From the NCBI RefSeq assembly GCF_004123845.1, contig NZ_NBDP01000019.1:310001-374000 (forward strand): a stretch of 64,000 bases of DNA, in the 5' to 3' direction. Below, piece by piece: positions 45,604 through 53,948 of this stretch. The DNA comes from Allobosea sp. Tri-44 (GTDB lineage: Bacteria; Pseudomonadota; Alphaproteobacteria; Rhizobiales; Beijerinckiaceae). A program made the position numbers and the translations under genes. The notes beneath the pieces were generated by a model that ran no database searches, was not told where the DNA came from, and worked only from the letters and a program-made list of their open reading frames with translations. The first letter of the stretch is position 1. Each line of letters begins with the position of its first letter.

Positions 45604-46215
45604 CGTCACCTCCGCTCATCCGCCGCCGTGGGCCCCGAAGCATCCGCTCGGGAGCCAGCCAAAGTCCACTCGGCGCATCGCCGCGCCGCTGCCGTTCCGG
45701 CTGTCTCCTTGCCGAGCAAGGATCGGGCCGGTTCGGCTCTATCGTCAGTTTGCGAAGGTTGCTTGCGCTGGTCTGGTCTTGCGCCCGCGTCCTCCGCAGG
45801 CGCCTCGGGCTCTTCGAGCCCTGCCGCGCCTGGTTACGCCGCCGTTTTGCGGGCGGCGCACGTCGTACGGTTGGCTTTGGCCTTGTTTGCCGTACCTCCC
45901 GTCATCGTCCGCTCCATCCGCCTGCGCCGGGGCCTCGGCGAGGCCCGCTCTGAAAATGGGACAGCATCGCTGTCCTATTGCCTTGACCTTGCCAGAATTC
46001 CAATCTGGGCACAAGCGTCGATTTTGCGTCGCAGCGACATTTTGTTGCGATCTGTGTCTAGGTCTCGACATTTTCGCATCACTGCGGCCGGCAAGCCAAG
46101 CCGGAAGTTGTCGGTAGCCGAGATCGGGGCTGCCCTGCGCCAGCACTGATTGCGCTAGCGCAGTAGCGTGCTTATCCGTCAGGACCCTCGCACCAGGCCG
46201 CCGGATACCAGCTCC
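45604..46215. other. Long non-coding stretch upstream of gltB and ltaE
   Basis: 612 bases between two divergent genes with no reading frame I can support. The long frames here are the antisense of gltB or ltaE carried through. GC falls noticeably around 45950-46080, as expected of promoter DNA. It holds a small hairpin (45959-45965 with 45969-45975) and a perfect 12-base palindrome TGCGCTAGCGCA at 46151-46162, close to the threonine aldolase start. A long gltB leader is likely. Confidence 0.55.
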
Positions 46216-47274
46216 ATGAATTTCATCAGCGACAACCTGGCCGGAGCGAGCGCGCCGGTGATGCAGGCGATGGCGGCGGCCAATGACGGCTTTGCCACCG
46301 CCTATGGCAATGACGCCTGGACGAAGCGGGTCGAAGCGCTGTTCGCGGAGCTGTTCGAGCGCGAGGTCGCCGTCTTCCTCGTTACGACAGGCACGGCGGC
46401 GAATTCCCTGGCGCTGGCGAGCCTGATGCAGCCCTGGGGGGCGGTGCTCTGCCATCACGAGGCGCATATCGCCGCTGACGAGTGTGGTGCGCCCGAATTC
46501 TTCACCGGCGGCGCCAAGATCGTCGGATTGCCGGGCGATGGCTGCAAGCTCGCACCGGAGGTCGTCACGGACCAGCTCGCGCGCATGCGGGCGGGCGCCG
46601 TGCATCAGGTGCAGCCGCAGATGCTGTCGATCACGCAGGCGACCGAATGCGGGCTGGTCTACACGCCGGCCGAGATCGCGGCGCTGAAGCAGGCGATCGC
46701 GCCGCGCAGGCTGAAGCTGCACATGGATGGCGCCCGTTTCGCCAATGCCGTCGTCGCGCTCGGCTGCACACCCGCCGAGATCACCTGGAAGGCGGGCGTC
46801 GATGTGCTCTCCTTTGGCGGCACCAAGAACGGCGCTTTCGCCGCCGAGGCGGTGATCGTCTTCGATCCGGCTCAAGCGAGCGAGATGCCGTGGCGGCGCA
46901 AGCGGGCCGGGCACACCTTGTCCAAGGGCCGACTGATCGGGGCGCAGTTCGAGGGGCTGCTCGCCAATGGCCATTGGCTCGACCTCGCCCGCCACGCCAA
47001 TGCGATGGCCGCACGCCTTGCCCGAGCCGTCGAGGTTGACGGCAAGCTGGGGCTGGCCTGGGCTTGCGAGGCCAACGAGGTCTTCCTGGTGTTGCCGCCG
47101 CAGGCGCAAGCGGCACTGGCGGCGCACGGCGCGCAATACATCGCCTGGTCGGATGGTGCGCTGCCTGTTGGGCAAGAGCTTCAGACAGGTGAGGTGGTCG
47201 GCCGCTTTGTCTGTTCCTTCGCGACGCGGCAGGACGAGGTCGACCGGCTCGCGGCCGTGCTGGCTTCTGTCTGA
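46216..47274 (+). CDS. ltaE: Low-specificity L-threonine aldolase (beta-eliminating lyase family)
   Basis: A 352-residue PLP enzyme cleaving L-threonine or allo-threonine to glycine and acetaldehyde. It opens MNFISDNLAGASAPVM. HMDGARFANA binds PLP, and the Schiff-base lysine is in SFGGTKNGAFAAEAV (about residue 210). VTTGTAANSLAL is the phosphate-binding region. ATG 46216 chosen over a GTG at 46168, whose extension is unlike the family. It stands alone, with a 102-base gap to the next gene. Confidence 0.9.
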   Translation: MNFISDNLAGASAPVMQAMAAANDGFATAYGNDAWTKRVEALFAELFEREVAVFLVTTGTAANSLALASLMQPWGAVLCHHEAHIAADECGAPEFFTGGAKIVGLPGDGCKLAPEVVTDQLARMRAGAVHQVQPQMLSITQATECGLVYTPAEIAALKQAIAPRRLKLHMDGARFANAVVALGCTPAEITWKAGVDVLSFGGTKNGAFAAEAVIVFDPAQASEMPWRRKRAGHTLSKGRLIGAQFEGLLANGHWLDLARHANAMAARLARAVEVDGKLGLAWACEANEVFLVLPPQAQAALAAHGAQYIAWSDGALPVGQELQTGEVVGRFVCSFATRQDEVDRLAAVLASV

Positions 47275-47376
47275 AGCCAAAAAGGGTCCGTTTCCCAGCC
47301 GATTCGCGCCGCAAGCACGCCGCAATCCTTACCGAGAACTGAAGACTGCGAATTTCGTCTCAAGAGGATAGAGACC

Positions 47377-48183
47377 ATGGCAGTTTTCGTTTCGCCCGCC
47401 GCTGCGCCGCACGCCCGGCGCCGCCGGCTGGCCGGCTTCGCCGTCCTGGCCGCGATGGCCGGCGCGAGCAGCCCGGCTTTGGCGCAGCTCGATGATTACG
47501 GCAGCGGCTACGCCCGTTACGGCTATGGCTACGAGTATGATGACGGCTATGGCCCTCGCTACGACTACGCGCCACGCAGGGCAGCGCCGATCCCGCCGCG
47601 CGCGCTGGAGCGGGGCGCGGCGCAGGAGTTCGGCCTGCGCGAGGTGCAGCGGACGGTGCGCACCCGTTCGGCCATCATCGTCGATGGTCTGGCGGCGAAC
47701 GGCTCGCGGGTGCGCCTCATCATCGACCGTTTCAATGGCGAATTGATCGACCGGATCGTGCTGCAGCCGCCGCCGCGAACCGTCAGGCTCGACCCGCGTG
47801 AGGAGGAACGTCCGGCGCCGAAGAAGCTGACGCCGCGTCCGCCGGAGCGGCCGGCCGCGTTGAAGCCGGCCCAGCCGCCGGCCGAGGCTAGTGCGCCCGC
47901 GACCGTCGCCCCGCCCTCACCAGCAGTCCCGAAGCCCGATGCTGCTCCGGCAAAGCCGGTTGCCGTGCCGGCGGTCGCCCCAAAGGACATCGGCAAGCCG
48001 AAGCTGGTCAACCCGCAGGATGTCCGCGGGGCCGATGAGCCCGACCGCCTGCCGCCGCTGGCGCGAGCGCATCCGAGCGGCATTCCGACGCCCGATACGG
48101 CCCTGCCGCCGGTCCAGATCGAGGAGATGAAGACGGCGCAGCCGAAGCCGGAGACGCCGATCGCGCCGGTCAATCCGAACTGA
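47377..48183 (+). CDS. Secreted proline/alanine-rich protein, unknown function
   Basis: A 268-residue exported protein. The signal peptide ends in SSPALAQ (about residue 36). A Tyr/Gly-rich stretch (YGYGYEYDDGYGPRYDY) follows, then a compact folded-looking part (REVQRTVRTRSAIIVDGL to LIDRIVLQPPP), and finally a long Pro/Ala/Lys-rich tail. The folded part is similar in pattern to PepSY-like domains, but I do not commit. Probably periplasmic or cell-surface. Confidence 0.7.
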   Translation: MAVFVSPAAAPHARRRRLAGFAVLAAMAGASSPALAQLDDYGSGYARYGYGYEYDDGYGPRYDYAPRRAAPIPPRALERGAAQEFGLREVQRTVRTRSAIIVDGLAANGSRVRLIIDRFNGELIDRIVLQPPPRTVRLDPREEERPAPKKLTPRPPERPAALKPAQPPAEASAPATVAPPSPAVPKPDAAPAKPVAVPAVAPKDIGKPKLVNPQDVRGADEPDRLPPLARAHPSGIPTPDTALPPVQIEEMKTAQPKPETPIAPVNPN

Positions 48184-48207
48184 GAGCTGCGCAGCGCTTA
48201 TAGACAA

Positions 48208-48237
48208 AGGGCCTCCCCGGTTTCCCGGAGAGGCCCT
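48208..48237 (+). other. Imperfect hairpin after the proline-rich protein
   Basis: AGGGCCT (48208-48214) pairs with AGGCCCT (48231-48237), with further inner GC pairs. No T-run follows, so it may be a weak terminator shared with convergent hsp20. Confidence 0.4.
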
Positions 48238-48273
48238 CGCATTTCAGGGTGGTGACGACCCCTCGGGTATTGG

Positions 48274-48735
48274 TTACGCGGCCTTCCGGGCCTCGATCAC
48301 CTTGGCGCCTTGTGCGCCGATCGGAATCAGGCGCGGCTTCTTGGCCTCGGGGATCTCGCGGACGAGGTCGATATGGAGCAGCCCATTCTCGAGGCTGGCG
48401 CCGGTGACCTGGACATAATCGGCGAGCTGGAAGCGGCGCTCGAAGGCGCGGGCGGCGATGCCCTGATGCAGGACCTCGCGCTGCTGTGCATCCTCGGCGG
48501 CTTTCTTCTCGCCGCGGACGGTCAGCGCGTTTTCCTTGCTCTCGATCGAGAGGTCGGTTTCACCGAAGCCGGCGACCGCGATCGAGATGCGATAGGCGTT
48601 CTCGGCGGTGCGCTCGATATTGTAGGGCGGATAGCTCGGGGTATTCTCGACACTGGTGGCCTGGTCGAGCAGCGAGAACAGGCGATCGAAGCCGACGGTC
48701 GAGCGATAGAGCGGGGAAAGATCGTAGGAACGCAT
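48274..48735 (-). CDS. Small heat-shock protein, Hsp20/IbpA family
   Basis: A 153-residue holdase chaperone. It opens MRSYDLSPLYRSTVGFDRLF, the standard start of rhizobial class A Hsp20. The alpha-crystallin domain (about 38-130) includes YNIERTAENAYRISIAVAGF, LTVRGEK and the A-x-x-x-NGLL-type motif ASLENGLLHIDL, followed by an I-x-I-like RLIPI tail. TGGAGG precedes the ATG but lies inside a ROSE-like hairpin. Controlled by heat at both transcription and translation, as read below. Confidence 0.93.
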   Translation of the reverse strand: MRSYDLSPLYRSTVGFDRLFSLLDQATSVENTPSYPPYNIERTAENAYRISIAVAGFGETDLSIESKENALTVRGEKKAAEDAQQREVLHQGIAARAFERRFQLADYVQVTGASLENGLLHIDLVREIPEAKKPRLIPIGAQGAKVIEARKAA

Positions 48736-48829
48736 GATTGTCCTCCAAAGGAAGCGACAGTTGATCACCCGCCTCATCATGAGCGCGGGCTTTGGGTTAG
48801 GCTCGCGCAGCCGCTTCACGGCCTGCGCA
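48736..48829 (-). promoter_or_regulatory. ROSE-type RNA thermometer in the hsp20 leader
   Basis: In the leader, TCGCT (48757 down to 48753) fits the ROSE consensus U(U/C)GCU. It is followed by TCCTTTGGAGGACA, so the ribosome binding site GGAGGA folds back on itself and on that motif, flanked by a TGTC/GACA pair. Upstream, GCGCG and CGCGC form another stem. ROSE elements melt on heating and free the ribosome binding site. The length (about 94 nt) fits the class. Confidence 0.75.
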
Positions 48830-48835
48830 GCAATG

Positions 48836-48864
48836 ATCTGGGTGACGTTTTCCGGCTTTTCAAG
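48836..48864 (-). promoter_or_regulatory. RpoH-like (sigma-32) promoter of hsp20
   Basis: Reading the minus strand, CTTGAA (48864-48859), 17 bases, then CCAGAT (48841-48836). The -35 is a perfect heat-shock consensus; the -10 is weaker. Placement gives a transcription start near 48829, the left end of the ROSE-like leader. Confidence 0.55.
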
Positions 48865-48912
48865 ACCGGGTCCAGCTGGGCATAACGAGGGGGTGAGCCT
48901 GCCGGAGTGTCG

Positions 48913-49983
48913 ATGACCGAGGCCGAATTCTTCCACCAGCCGGATTATCCGGTGCCTGGCCACGGCAAGGTCTGGTTTTCTGAGACCAGCGACGGCGCGC
49001 GCCTGCGCCTGGCGAGCTGGCGCCCGAGCGTGCGTCAAAGCAAGGGCACGATCCTCGTCGCACAGGGGCGGGCCGAGTTCATCGAGCGCTATAGCGAGGT
49101 GATCGCCGAACTGCGCCGGCGTGGCTTCCATGTCCTGACCTTCGACTGGCGCGGGCAGGGCGGCTCGCAGCGTTTCACTGGCCGGCAGCGCCGCGGCCAT
49201 GTCGGCCGGCTAGTGCATTACGAGCGTGACCTCGATCTGGTCGTGACGCAGATGCAAGGCCGTTTCCCGCCGCCCTATTTCGTCCTGGCCCATTCGATGG
49301 GAGCGGCACTCTGTCTCGATGCGGCCCGGCGCGGGGCGCTCCCGGTCGCGCGACTGGTGGCGATCGCGCCGATGTTCGGCATCAGCATGATCGAAAATCC
49401 GCGCGGCGCCCGCTGGCTGGCGCGGGTGCTGTACTGGCTCGGCTTCGGCAAGACCTTCGTGCCTGGTGGCGGCGATACCGCGATCGGCACCAAGCCGTTC
49501 GAGGGCAACCGGCTGAGTTCCGATCCCGTCCGTTATGCCCGCAATGCCGCCCTGTCGGCAGCAGCGCGCGAACTCGCCATCGGCGACCCCAGCGTCGGCT
49601 GGGTCCATGCTGCTTTCCAGCTGATGGACCGCCTGGCGCAGACACGCGCGCCGCTCGATGTCAGGGTGCCGACGCTGATCGTTGCGGCCGGGCGCGATCC
49701 CGTCGTGTCGACGCCGGCGATCGAGCGCTTCGCCGCCCGGCTGAAGACCGGCTCGGCCTTGGTGCTGCCGACGGCACGCCATGAGATCCTGATGGAGAGC
49801 GACGCGATCCGGGCGCAGTTCTGGGCCGCCTTCGACGCCTTCGTGCCGGGCGAGGATGTGCCGGGCGAAAAGCCTGCCGCGGCAGCTTCAGCCGTTGAGG
49901 AGGGCGAGCGCGGCCTGGTGCAGCGTCCTGTTGCTGGCGGCGAGGATGGTCCCGCCCTGGGCGGCGCTGCCGCCGTCCCATGA
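48913..49983 (+). CDS. Alpha/beta hydrolase, monoacylglycerol lipase-like
   Basis: A 356-residue serine hydrolase of the lysophospholipase/PldB group. GRAEFIERYSEV is typical, DWRGQGGS precedes the nucleophile elbow AHSMGA, the acid is in AAGRDPVVS and the histidine in ARHEILME. No signal peptide. The last 30 or so residues (Gly/Ala-rich) are simply the antisense of the convergent phosphatase gene and look unstructured. CGGAG precedes ATG 48913. Substrate presumably a lysolipid or monoglyceride, inferred. Confidence 0.83.
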   Translation: MTEAEFFHQPDYPVPGHGKVWFSETSDGARLRLASWRPSVRQSKGTILVAQGRAEFIERYSEVIAELRRRGFHVLTFDWRGQGGSQRFTGRQRRGHVGRLVHYERDLDLVVTQMQGRFPPPYFVLAHSMGAALCLDAARRGALPVARLVAIAPMFGISMIENPRGARWLARVLYWLGFGKTFVPGGGDTAIGTKPFEGNRLSSDPVRYARNAALSAAARELAIGDPSVGWVHAAFQLMDRLAQTRAPLDVRVPTLIVAAGRDPVVSTPAIERFAARLKTGSALVLPTARHEILMESDAIRAQFWAAFDAFVPGEDVPGEKPAAAASAVEEGERGLVQRPVAGGEDGPALGGAAAVP

Positions 49984-50670
49984 GGTGACGATGCCGCCGG
50001 CGCCTTCGATGATCGGGATCAGGGCGACGATGTCGTAGGGCTTCAGCCCGCTCTCGATGACGAGATCGATATGGCCGGCGGCGAGCATGCAATAGGCGTA
50101 GCAGTCGCAGCCATAGCGGGCCATGCGCACGGCGCTCTCGACGCGGTTGTAGGCGGCCTTCTGCCCCTCGGCGAAGAGGTGCGGGCTCGTGGTCATCAGA
50201 GTCGCTTCGGCGAGGTTCGTCACCTGGCGGGTGTGCAGCGTGCGCGGTCCGTTCGGCCCCTCATAGCGCGCCTTGCGGCCGTCGCCGGAGAAGCGCTCGC
50301 CGGTGAAGGGCTGGTTCATCATGCCGTAGACCGGCACGCCGTTGCGGGTGAGCCCGATCAGCGTGCCCCACACTGGAATGCCGGAGATGAAGGCTCGGGT
50401 GCCGTCGATCGGATCCAGCACCCAGACATATTCCGCCTCGGCATTCTCGGCTCCGAACTCCTCGCCGAGGATGCCATGGGCCGGGAAGGTGCGCTTGATC
50501 AGGTCGCGCATCACGTCTTCGCCGGCGCGATCGCCCTCGGTGACGGGGTCGAAGACACCGCCGCCGGACTTGTCCTCGGTCGTGTGCCTGGCGCGGAAGA
50601 AGGGCAGGATCGCCTGTCCCGACAGCGTCGCCAGCCGGGCGACGAACTCAGCGAAATCGACCGCGCTCAT
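49888..50670 (-). CDS. hisN: Inositol-monophosphatase-family protein, histidinol-phosphatase-like
   Basis: A 260-residue Mg-dependent phosphatase. Family motifs are GILGEEFG (Glu), VLDPIDGTRAFISG (the metal-binding DPIDGT) and GLKPYDIVALIPIIEGAGG near the C-terminus. TRAFISGIPVWGTLI resembles HisN, which removes phosphate from histidinol phosphate, more than SuhB. ATG 50670 has AAGGA upstream. It overlaps the convergent lipase gene by 96 bases. The MmgR-like RNA lies upstream, as in genomes where that RNA was first described next to suhB. Confidence 0.85.
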   Translation of the reverse strand: MSAVDFAEFVARLATLSGQAILPFFRARHTTEDKSGGGVFDPVTEGDRAGEDVMRDLIKRTFPAHGILGEEFGAENAEAEYVWVLDPIDGTRAFISGIPVWGTLIGLTRNGVPVYGMMNQPFTGERFSGDGRKARYEGPNGPRTLHTRQVTNLAEATLMTTSPHLFAEGQKAAYNRVESAVRMARYGCDCYAYCMLAAGHIDLVIESGLKPYDIVALIPIIEGAGGIVTSWDGGSAAQGGTILAASNRTLHQAALALLNG

Positions 50671-50894
50671 CGAGAGTTCCTTCGGCTCCATCGGCGGCCG
50701 TCTTCATGCTGCGAGACGAGCGGGATGACAAGCGCCGCGATTTCGAGCCGGCGAAGCGAGGACAGTTCGGCTCGGCCCCGTTCCGCGAAATCGTTCAGCG
50801 CCGAGCAAAAATGCTGCGGTGATATGCGTGCAGTGCATCGCCAAACTGCTGCTGCCGCTTGCTTTTTTGCGGTGCAGCGCGTTATGGTGCAGTG
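50671..50894. other. Intergenic region before the MmgR-like RNA
   Basis: No supported reading frame. It contains the hisN promoter on one strand and, on the other, TTGCTT (50859-50864), 18 bases, and TATGGT (50883-50888), a possible promoter for the small RNA. Many copies of GTGCAG/GCTGC words give a slightly repetitive look. Confidence 0.45.
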
Positions 50895-50990
50895 CGAAGG
50901 GGAGATCGCTTCAAACCTTCGTTGCCCTCCTTGGGCGTTTCCTCCCTAGACTTTGGGCCGCCACGCAAGTGCGCGGCCCTCTTTCTTTTT
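50895..50990 (+). ncRNA. mmgR: MmgR / alpha-r8 (Rfam suhB) family small RNA
   Basis: The word TTTCCTCCCT at 50938-50947 is the ultraconserved core I recall for alpha-r8 RNAs. It follows a GCCC/GGGC stem (50924-50935) and precedes a GGGCCGC-CAC/GTG-GCGGCCC hairpin (50955-50979) with a T-rich tail, a typical intrinsic terminator. The position beside an inositol-phosphatase-family gene is the context in which the Rfam suhB motif was named. In Sinorhizobium MmgR limits PHB granules. The 5' end is inferred from a possible promoter at 50859-50888. Confidence 0.72.
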
Positions 50991-51021
50991 GGGGTGCAGG
51001 ATGTTGGCGGCGGCCGGAGGC

Positions 51022-51942
51022 TTACTCCGCCGCCTGGCGCCAATCGTCGCTCCAGCCGCTCCAGCGCGCGAAGCATTCGGCCATTGCGGTGCTGATCACC
51101 TGCTGAAGGGCGGAGAAGCCGCTGGTCGGCTCGAGTGTCGCCTCATTCATGTAGAGCGCGCGGCTGACCTCGATCTGCAGTGCATGCACGCCGGAGCCGG
51201 GCGCGCCGTAATGCTCGGTGATGAAGCCCCCGGCATAGGGGCGATTGCGCGTCACCTTCAGGCCGGCGCGCGCGAAGGCTGCCTCCGCCGCATCGACGAC
51301 GAAGCTTGAGGCGCTGGTGCCGAAGCGATCGCCGAGGATGATGTCGGCCTTGGCAATGCCGTCGCGATCGAGCCCGGTCGATGGCATGGAATGCGCGTCG
51401 ACCAGGATGCAGCTGCCGAAGCTGGCTTGCGTCCGGTTCACCAGATGGCGCAGGCCAGCATGATAGGGCCGGTAGAGTTCCTCAATCCGCGCCAGCGCAC
51501 TCTCGACCGGGATGCGGCCCGGATAGATCTCGTAGGCCTCGCCGACGATGCGCGGGATCGTGCCGAGGCCGCCGGCGACCCGCAGCGAACGGGTGTTGGC
51601 GAAGCCGGGCAATCGGCCTTCGAACATGCGCGGGTCGAGCTCGTAGGGCTCGCGATTGGCGTCGAGATAAGCGCGCGGGAACTCGGCCACCAGCAATGGG
51701 GCGCCGAGCGCGACCGCCTGCGAGAAGAGCAGATCGACATAGGCGTCCTCGGACCGGCGCAGGACCCGGAGCGGCAGGCGTGCGCCCTCGACGAAGGCCC
51801 GCGGATAGCGCCGCCCGGCATGGGGCACGTCGACGATCACCGGAACGACCTGCAGCGCCGGCTGGTAGAGCGTGAACGGCCGTTCGATCTCGGCGATCAC
51901 GTCGTCGGGGCGGGGAAAAGGAAATCCGGCTGACTGCGTCAT
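51022..51942 (-). CDS. N-formylglutamate amidohydrolase family
   Basis: A 306-residue zinc amidohydrolase that hydrolyses N-formylglutamate or related formyl/acyl amino acids. Motifs in order are PVIVDVPHAGRRYP (His ligand), the SEDAYVD segment, EFPRAYLDANREPYELDPRMF, ILVDAHSMPS and GGFITEHYGAPGSGVHALQIE, all typical. The start at ATG 51942 is chosen because upstream in-frame sequence is GC-rich noise. No his-degradation genes lie nearby, so its role in histidine use is uncertain. It is divergent from cpdR. Confidence 0.88.
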   Translation of the reverse strand: MTQSAGFPFPRPDDVIAEIERPFTLYQPALQVVPVIVDVPHAGRRYPRAFVEGARLPLRVLRRSEDAYVDLLFSQAVALGAPLLVAEFPRAYLDANREPYELDPRMFEGRLPGFANTRSLRVAGGLGTIPRIVGEAYEIYPGRIPVESALARIEELYRPYHAGLRHLVNRTQASFGSCILVDAHSMPSTGLDRDGIAKADIILGDRFGTSASSFVVDAAEAAFARAGLKVTRNRPYAGGFITEHYGAPGSGVHALQIEVSRALYMNEATLEPTSGFSALQQVISTAMAECFARWSGWSDDWRQAAE

Positions 51943-52229
51943 GTCACCGAACTCAAGCACAAAGCCGCAGCCGATTGAAGGGGATGCCCTATCGTCATTC
52001 CTGCTGTCCGCCTTCACTGGTTGTTTACCGTAATGTCGCCAAATAGAACTGGTTGATCCAACTTGATGTGCGCGGGCGGTGAGTTCGCGTGCGCTGGGCT
52101 GGACCGGCGAAGCCCGGAATGGCAGGGACAGCCACCCGGTACGAGGGACGAAGCGAGCGAATCGACTTCCAGCCAGACGGGGCGGGGTGGCGTGGGCTCG
52201 GCGCAACATCACGGATGAAGCAAGGCGCC

Positions 52230-52589
52230 ATGACGAAGATTCTCCTGGCCGAAGACGATAACGACATGCGCCGCTTCCTCGTGAAGGCGCTGCAGAATGC
52301 AGGCTATGACGTCGCCTCGTTCGACAACGGGCTATCGGCCTATAACCGGTTGCGCGAGGAGCCGTTCGAGCTGCTCCTGACCGACATCGTCATGCCTGAG
52401 ATGGACGGCATCGAGCTGGCGCGGCGCGCCACCGAGCTCGATCCCGACATCAAGGTGATGTTCATCACCGGCTTTGCAGCAGTCGCGCTCAATCCGGATT
52501 CGCAGACGCCGAAGGACGCCAAGGTGCTGTCGAAGCCCTTCCATCTGCGTGAGCTGGTCAACGAGGTCGAGAAGCTGCTGGCGGCGTGA
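52230..52589 (+). CDS. cpdR: Single-domain response regulator CpdR
   Basis: A 119-residue receiver with no output domain. LLAEDDNDMRRFLVKAL is the acidic pocket, the phosphate acceptor is Asp52 in LLTDIVMPEMDG, the switch Thr is in MFITGFAAVALNPDS and the Lys in SKPFHLRELVNEVE. This matches CpdR, which when unphosphorylated delivers CtrA and other substrates to the ClpXP protease at the cell pole. AAGG lies six bases before ATG 52230. Confidence 0.92.
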   Translation: MTKILLAEDDNDMRRFLVKALQNAGYDVASFDNGLSAYNRLREEPFELLLTDIVMPEMDGIELARRATELDPDIKVMFITGFAAVALNPDSQTPKDAKVLSKPFHLRELVNEVEKLLAA

Positions 52590-52725
52590 CGGCTGGGTGT
52601 GTCGGCTTCCTGCAAAGAAGCCGACGAAGCGCCTTGCAAGGCGCGCACTCGTCCGCTATAGCCCCTCCACCTCGCAGCGATGCCGCCTTCTGGCCGGTGT
52701 CGTTCCGGATGCCTTCGGGCAAAAC

Positions 52726-52800
<75 letters not shown>

Positions 52801-52824
52801 TTTTCTCCTTGGATTTCAAGGACA

Positions 52825-52861
52825 AACGGCCGCCCCACCCGGGCGGCCGTTCTGCTTTTTG
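52825..52861 (+). terminator. Terminator after tRNA-Val
   Basis: An 11-bp perfect stem (52825-52835 with 52841-52851), 5-base loop, then TCTGCTTTTT. Confidence 0.8.
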
Positions 52862-52880
52862 GGCCGATTTGTTTGGCGGT

Positions 52881-53771
52881 TCAGTTCGCCCGCGACGCGG
52901 TCTGCATGCGGCTTTCCTCCTGCAGCCAGTCGCGGAAGGCGAGCATGGCCGGGGTCAGCGAGCGCGATTGCAGCCAGGTCAACCAGTAGCTGCCGAGCGA
53001 GACCTCGATCGGAAAGGGGCGGACCAGCCTGCCGTCATCGAAGTAGCGCGAGAACAGCAATGCGGGCACGAGGGCTATGCCTTCGCCGGCGGCGGCGACC
53101 TCGGCGAGCGCGATCGACGTGTCGAAGACGGGGCCTCGCGCCTGCAATGGCTCTATCCCCGCCGCCTCGCTCCACAGCTTCCACTCGTCGGCGCGATAGG
53201 AGCGCAGCAGGACCTGTTCCGCAAGATCGACGGGCTGGCGCAGGGCGGCAGTCAAGGCGGGAGCACAGACGGGCGTCATCGGCGCATCGAACAGGCGCAG
53301 CACCGCCGTGCCATGCCAGGCGCCGCCGCCGAAGCGCAGCGCATAGTCGAGCCCTTCGGCGGCGAGATCGACGCGGTTGTTGTTGGTGGTGAGGCGCAGA
53401 TCGATCTGCGGATGAGCCTGGCGGAAGCCGGCAAGGCGCGGCAGCAGCCAGCCGAGCGCGAAGGTACCAACCGCGCCGACATTCAGGACCTCGACCGGGC
53501 GCCCGGTCTCGAAGCGTTCGAGCAGGCCGGCGATGCGGTCGAAGCTGTCGCGCAGCGTCGGCAGGAGGCTGCGGCCCTCGTCCGTCAGGGCGAGCCCACG
53601 CGGCAGGCGGCGGAAGAGCTCGACGCCGAGCCGCTCCTCCAGGCCCTTCACCTGATGGCTGATCGCGGCCTGGGTGACGCAGAGCTCGATCGCGGCCTTG
53701 GTGAAGCTGAGATGGCGGGCCGAGGCCTCGAAGGCGCGCAACGCGTTCAGGGGCAGATGCGGACGGAGCAT
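52881..53771 (-). CDS. ampR: LysR-family regulator AmpR-like
   Basis: A 296-residue LysR-type activator/repressor. The N-terminal helix-turn-helix reads LRAFEASARHLSFTKAAIELCVTQAAISHQVKGLEERLG, in the AmpR/GcvA pattern. The C-terminal effector domain includes DLRLTTNNNRVDLAAEGLDYALRFG. AmpR proteins bind cell-wall fragments and control a divergent beta-lactamase, exactly the layout here. The operator candidate lies ten bases upstream of its ATG. Confidence 0.85.
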   Translation of the reverse strand: MLRPHLPLNALRAFEASARHLSFTKAAIELCVTQAAISHQVKGLEERLGVELFRRLPRGLALTDEGRSLLPTLRDSFDRIAGLLERFETGRPVEVLNVGAVGTFALGWLLPRLAGFRQAHPQIDLRLTTNNNRVDLAAEGLDYALRFGGGAWHGTAVLRLFDAPMTPVCAPALTAALRQPVDLAEQVLLRSYRADEWKLWSEAAGIEPLQARGPVFDTSIALAEVAAAGEGIALVPALLFSRYFDDGRLVRPFPIEVSLGSYWLTWLQSRSLTPAMLAFRDWLQEESRMQTASRAN

Positions 53772-53780
53772 GACTGAGCC

Positions 53781-53793
53781 TTAGGAAATCTAA
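53781..53793. promoter_or_regulatory. LysR-type operator (T-N11-A) between ampR and bla
   Basis: TTAG-GAAAT-CTAA is a palindrome of exact T-N11-A shape in the intergenic region, the standard LysR-type core. It is ten bases upstream of the regulator ATG. Confidence 0.65.
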
Positions 53794-53948
53794 TGGCTCT
53801 GTAGAGATATCATCGTTTGCGATTAGGCAAGCGCGCGGCGAGAACGGTGCCGGACGACGCGCTCCGTATCGCCTTCCGTCCCGCGCGATGACTTCGCCAG
53901 AACCGCTTCCCTCCCGCGCGAGCATGCCGCTCGTGCGACGGCTTCCGC

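Noticed and set aside
45745..47325. 526-residue minus-strand frame across ltaE
   Set aside because: Antisense of a clear threonine aldolase.
50819..51106. Short plus-strand frames over the MmgR-like RNA
   Set aside because: They run through a structured RNA and terminator, have no homology and poor starts.
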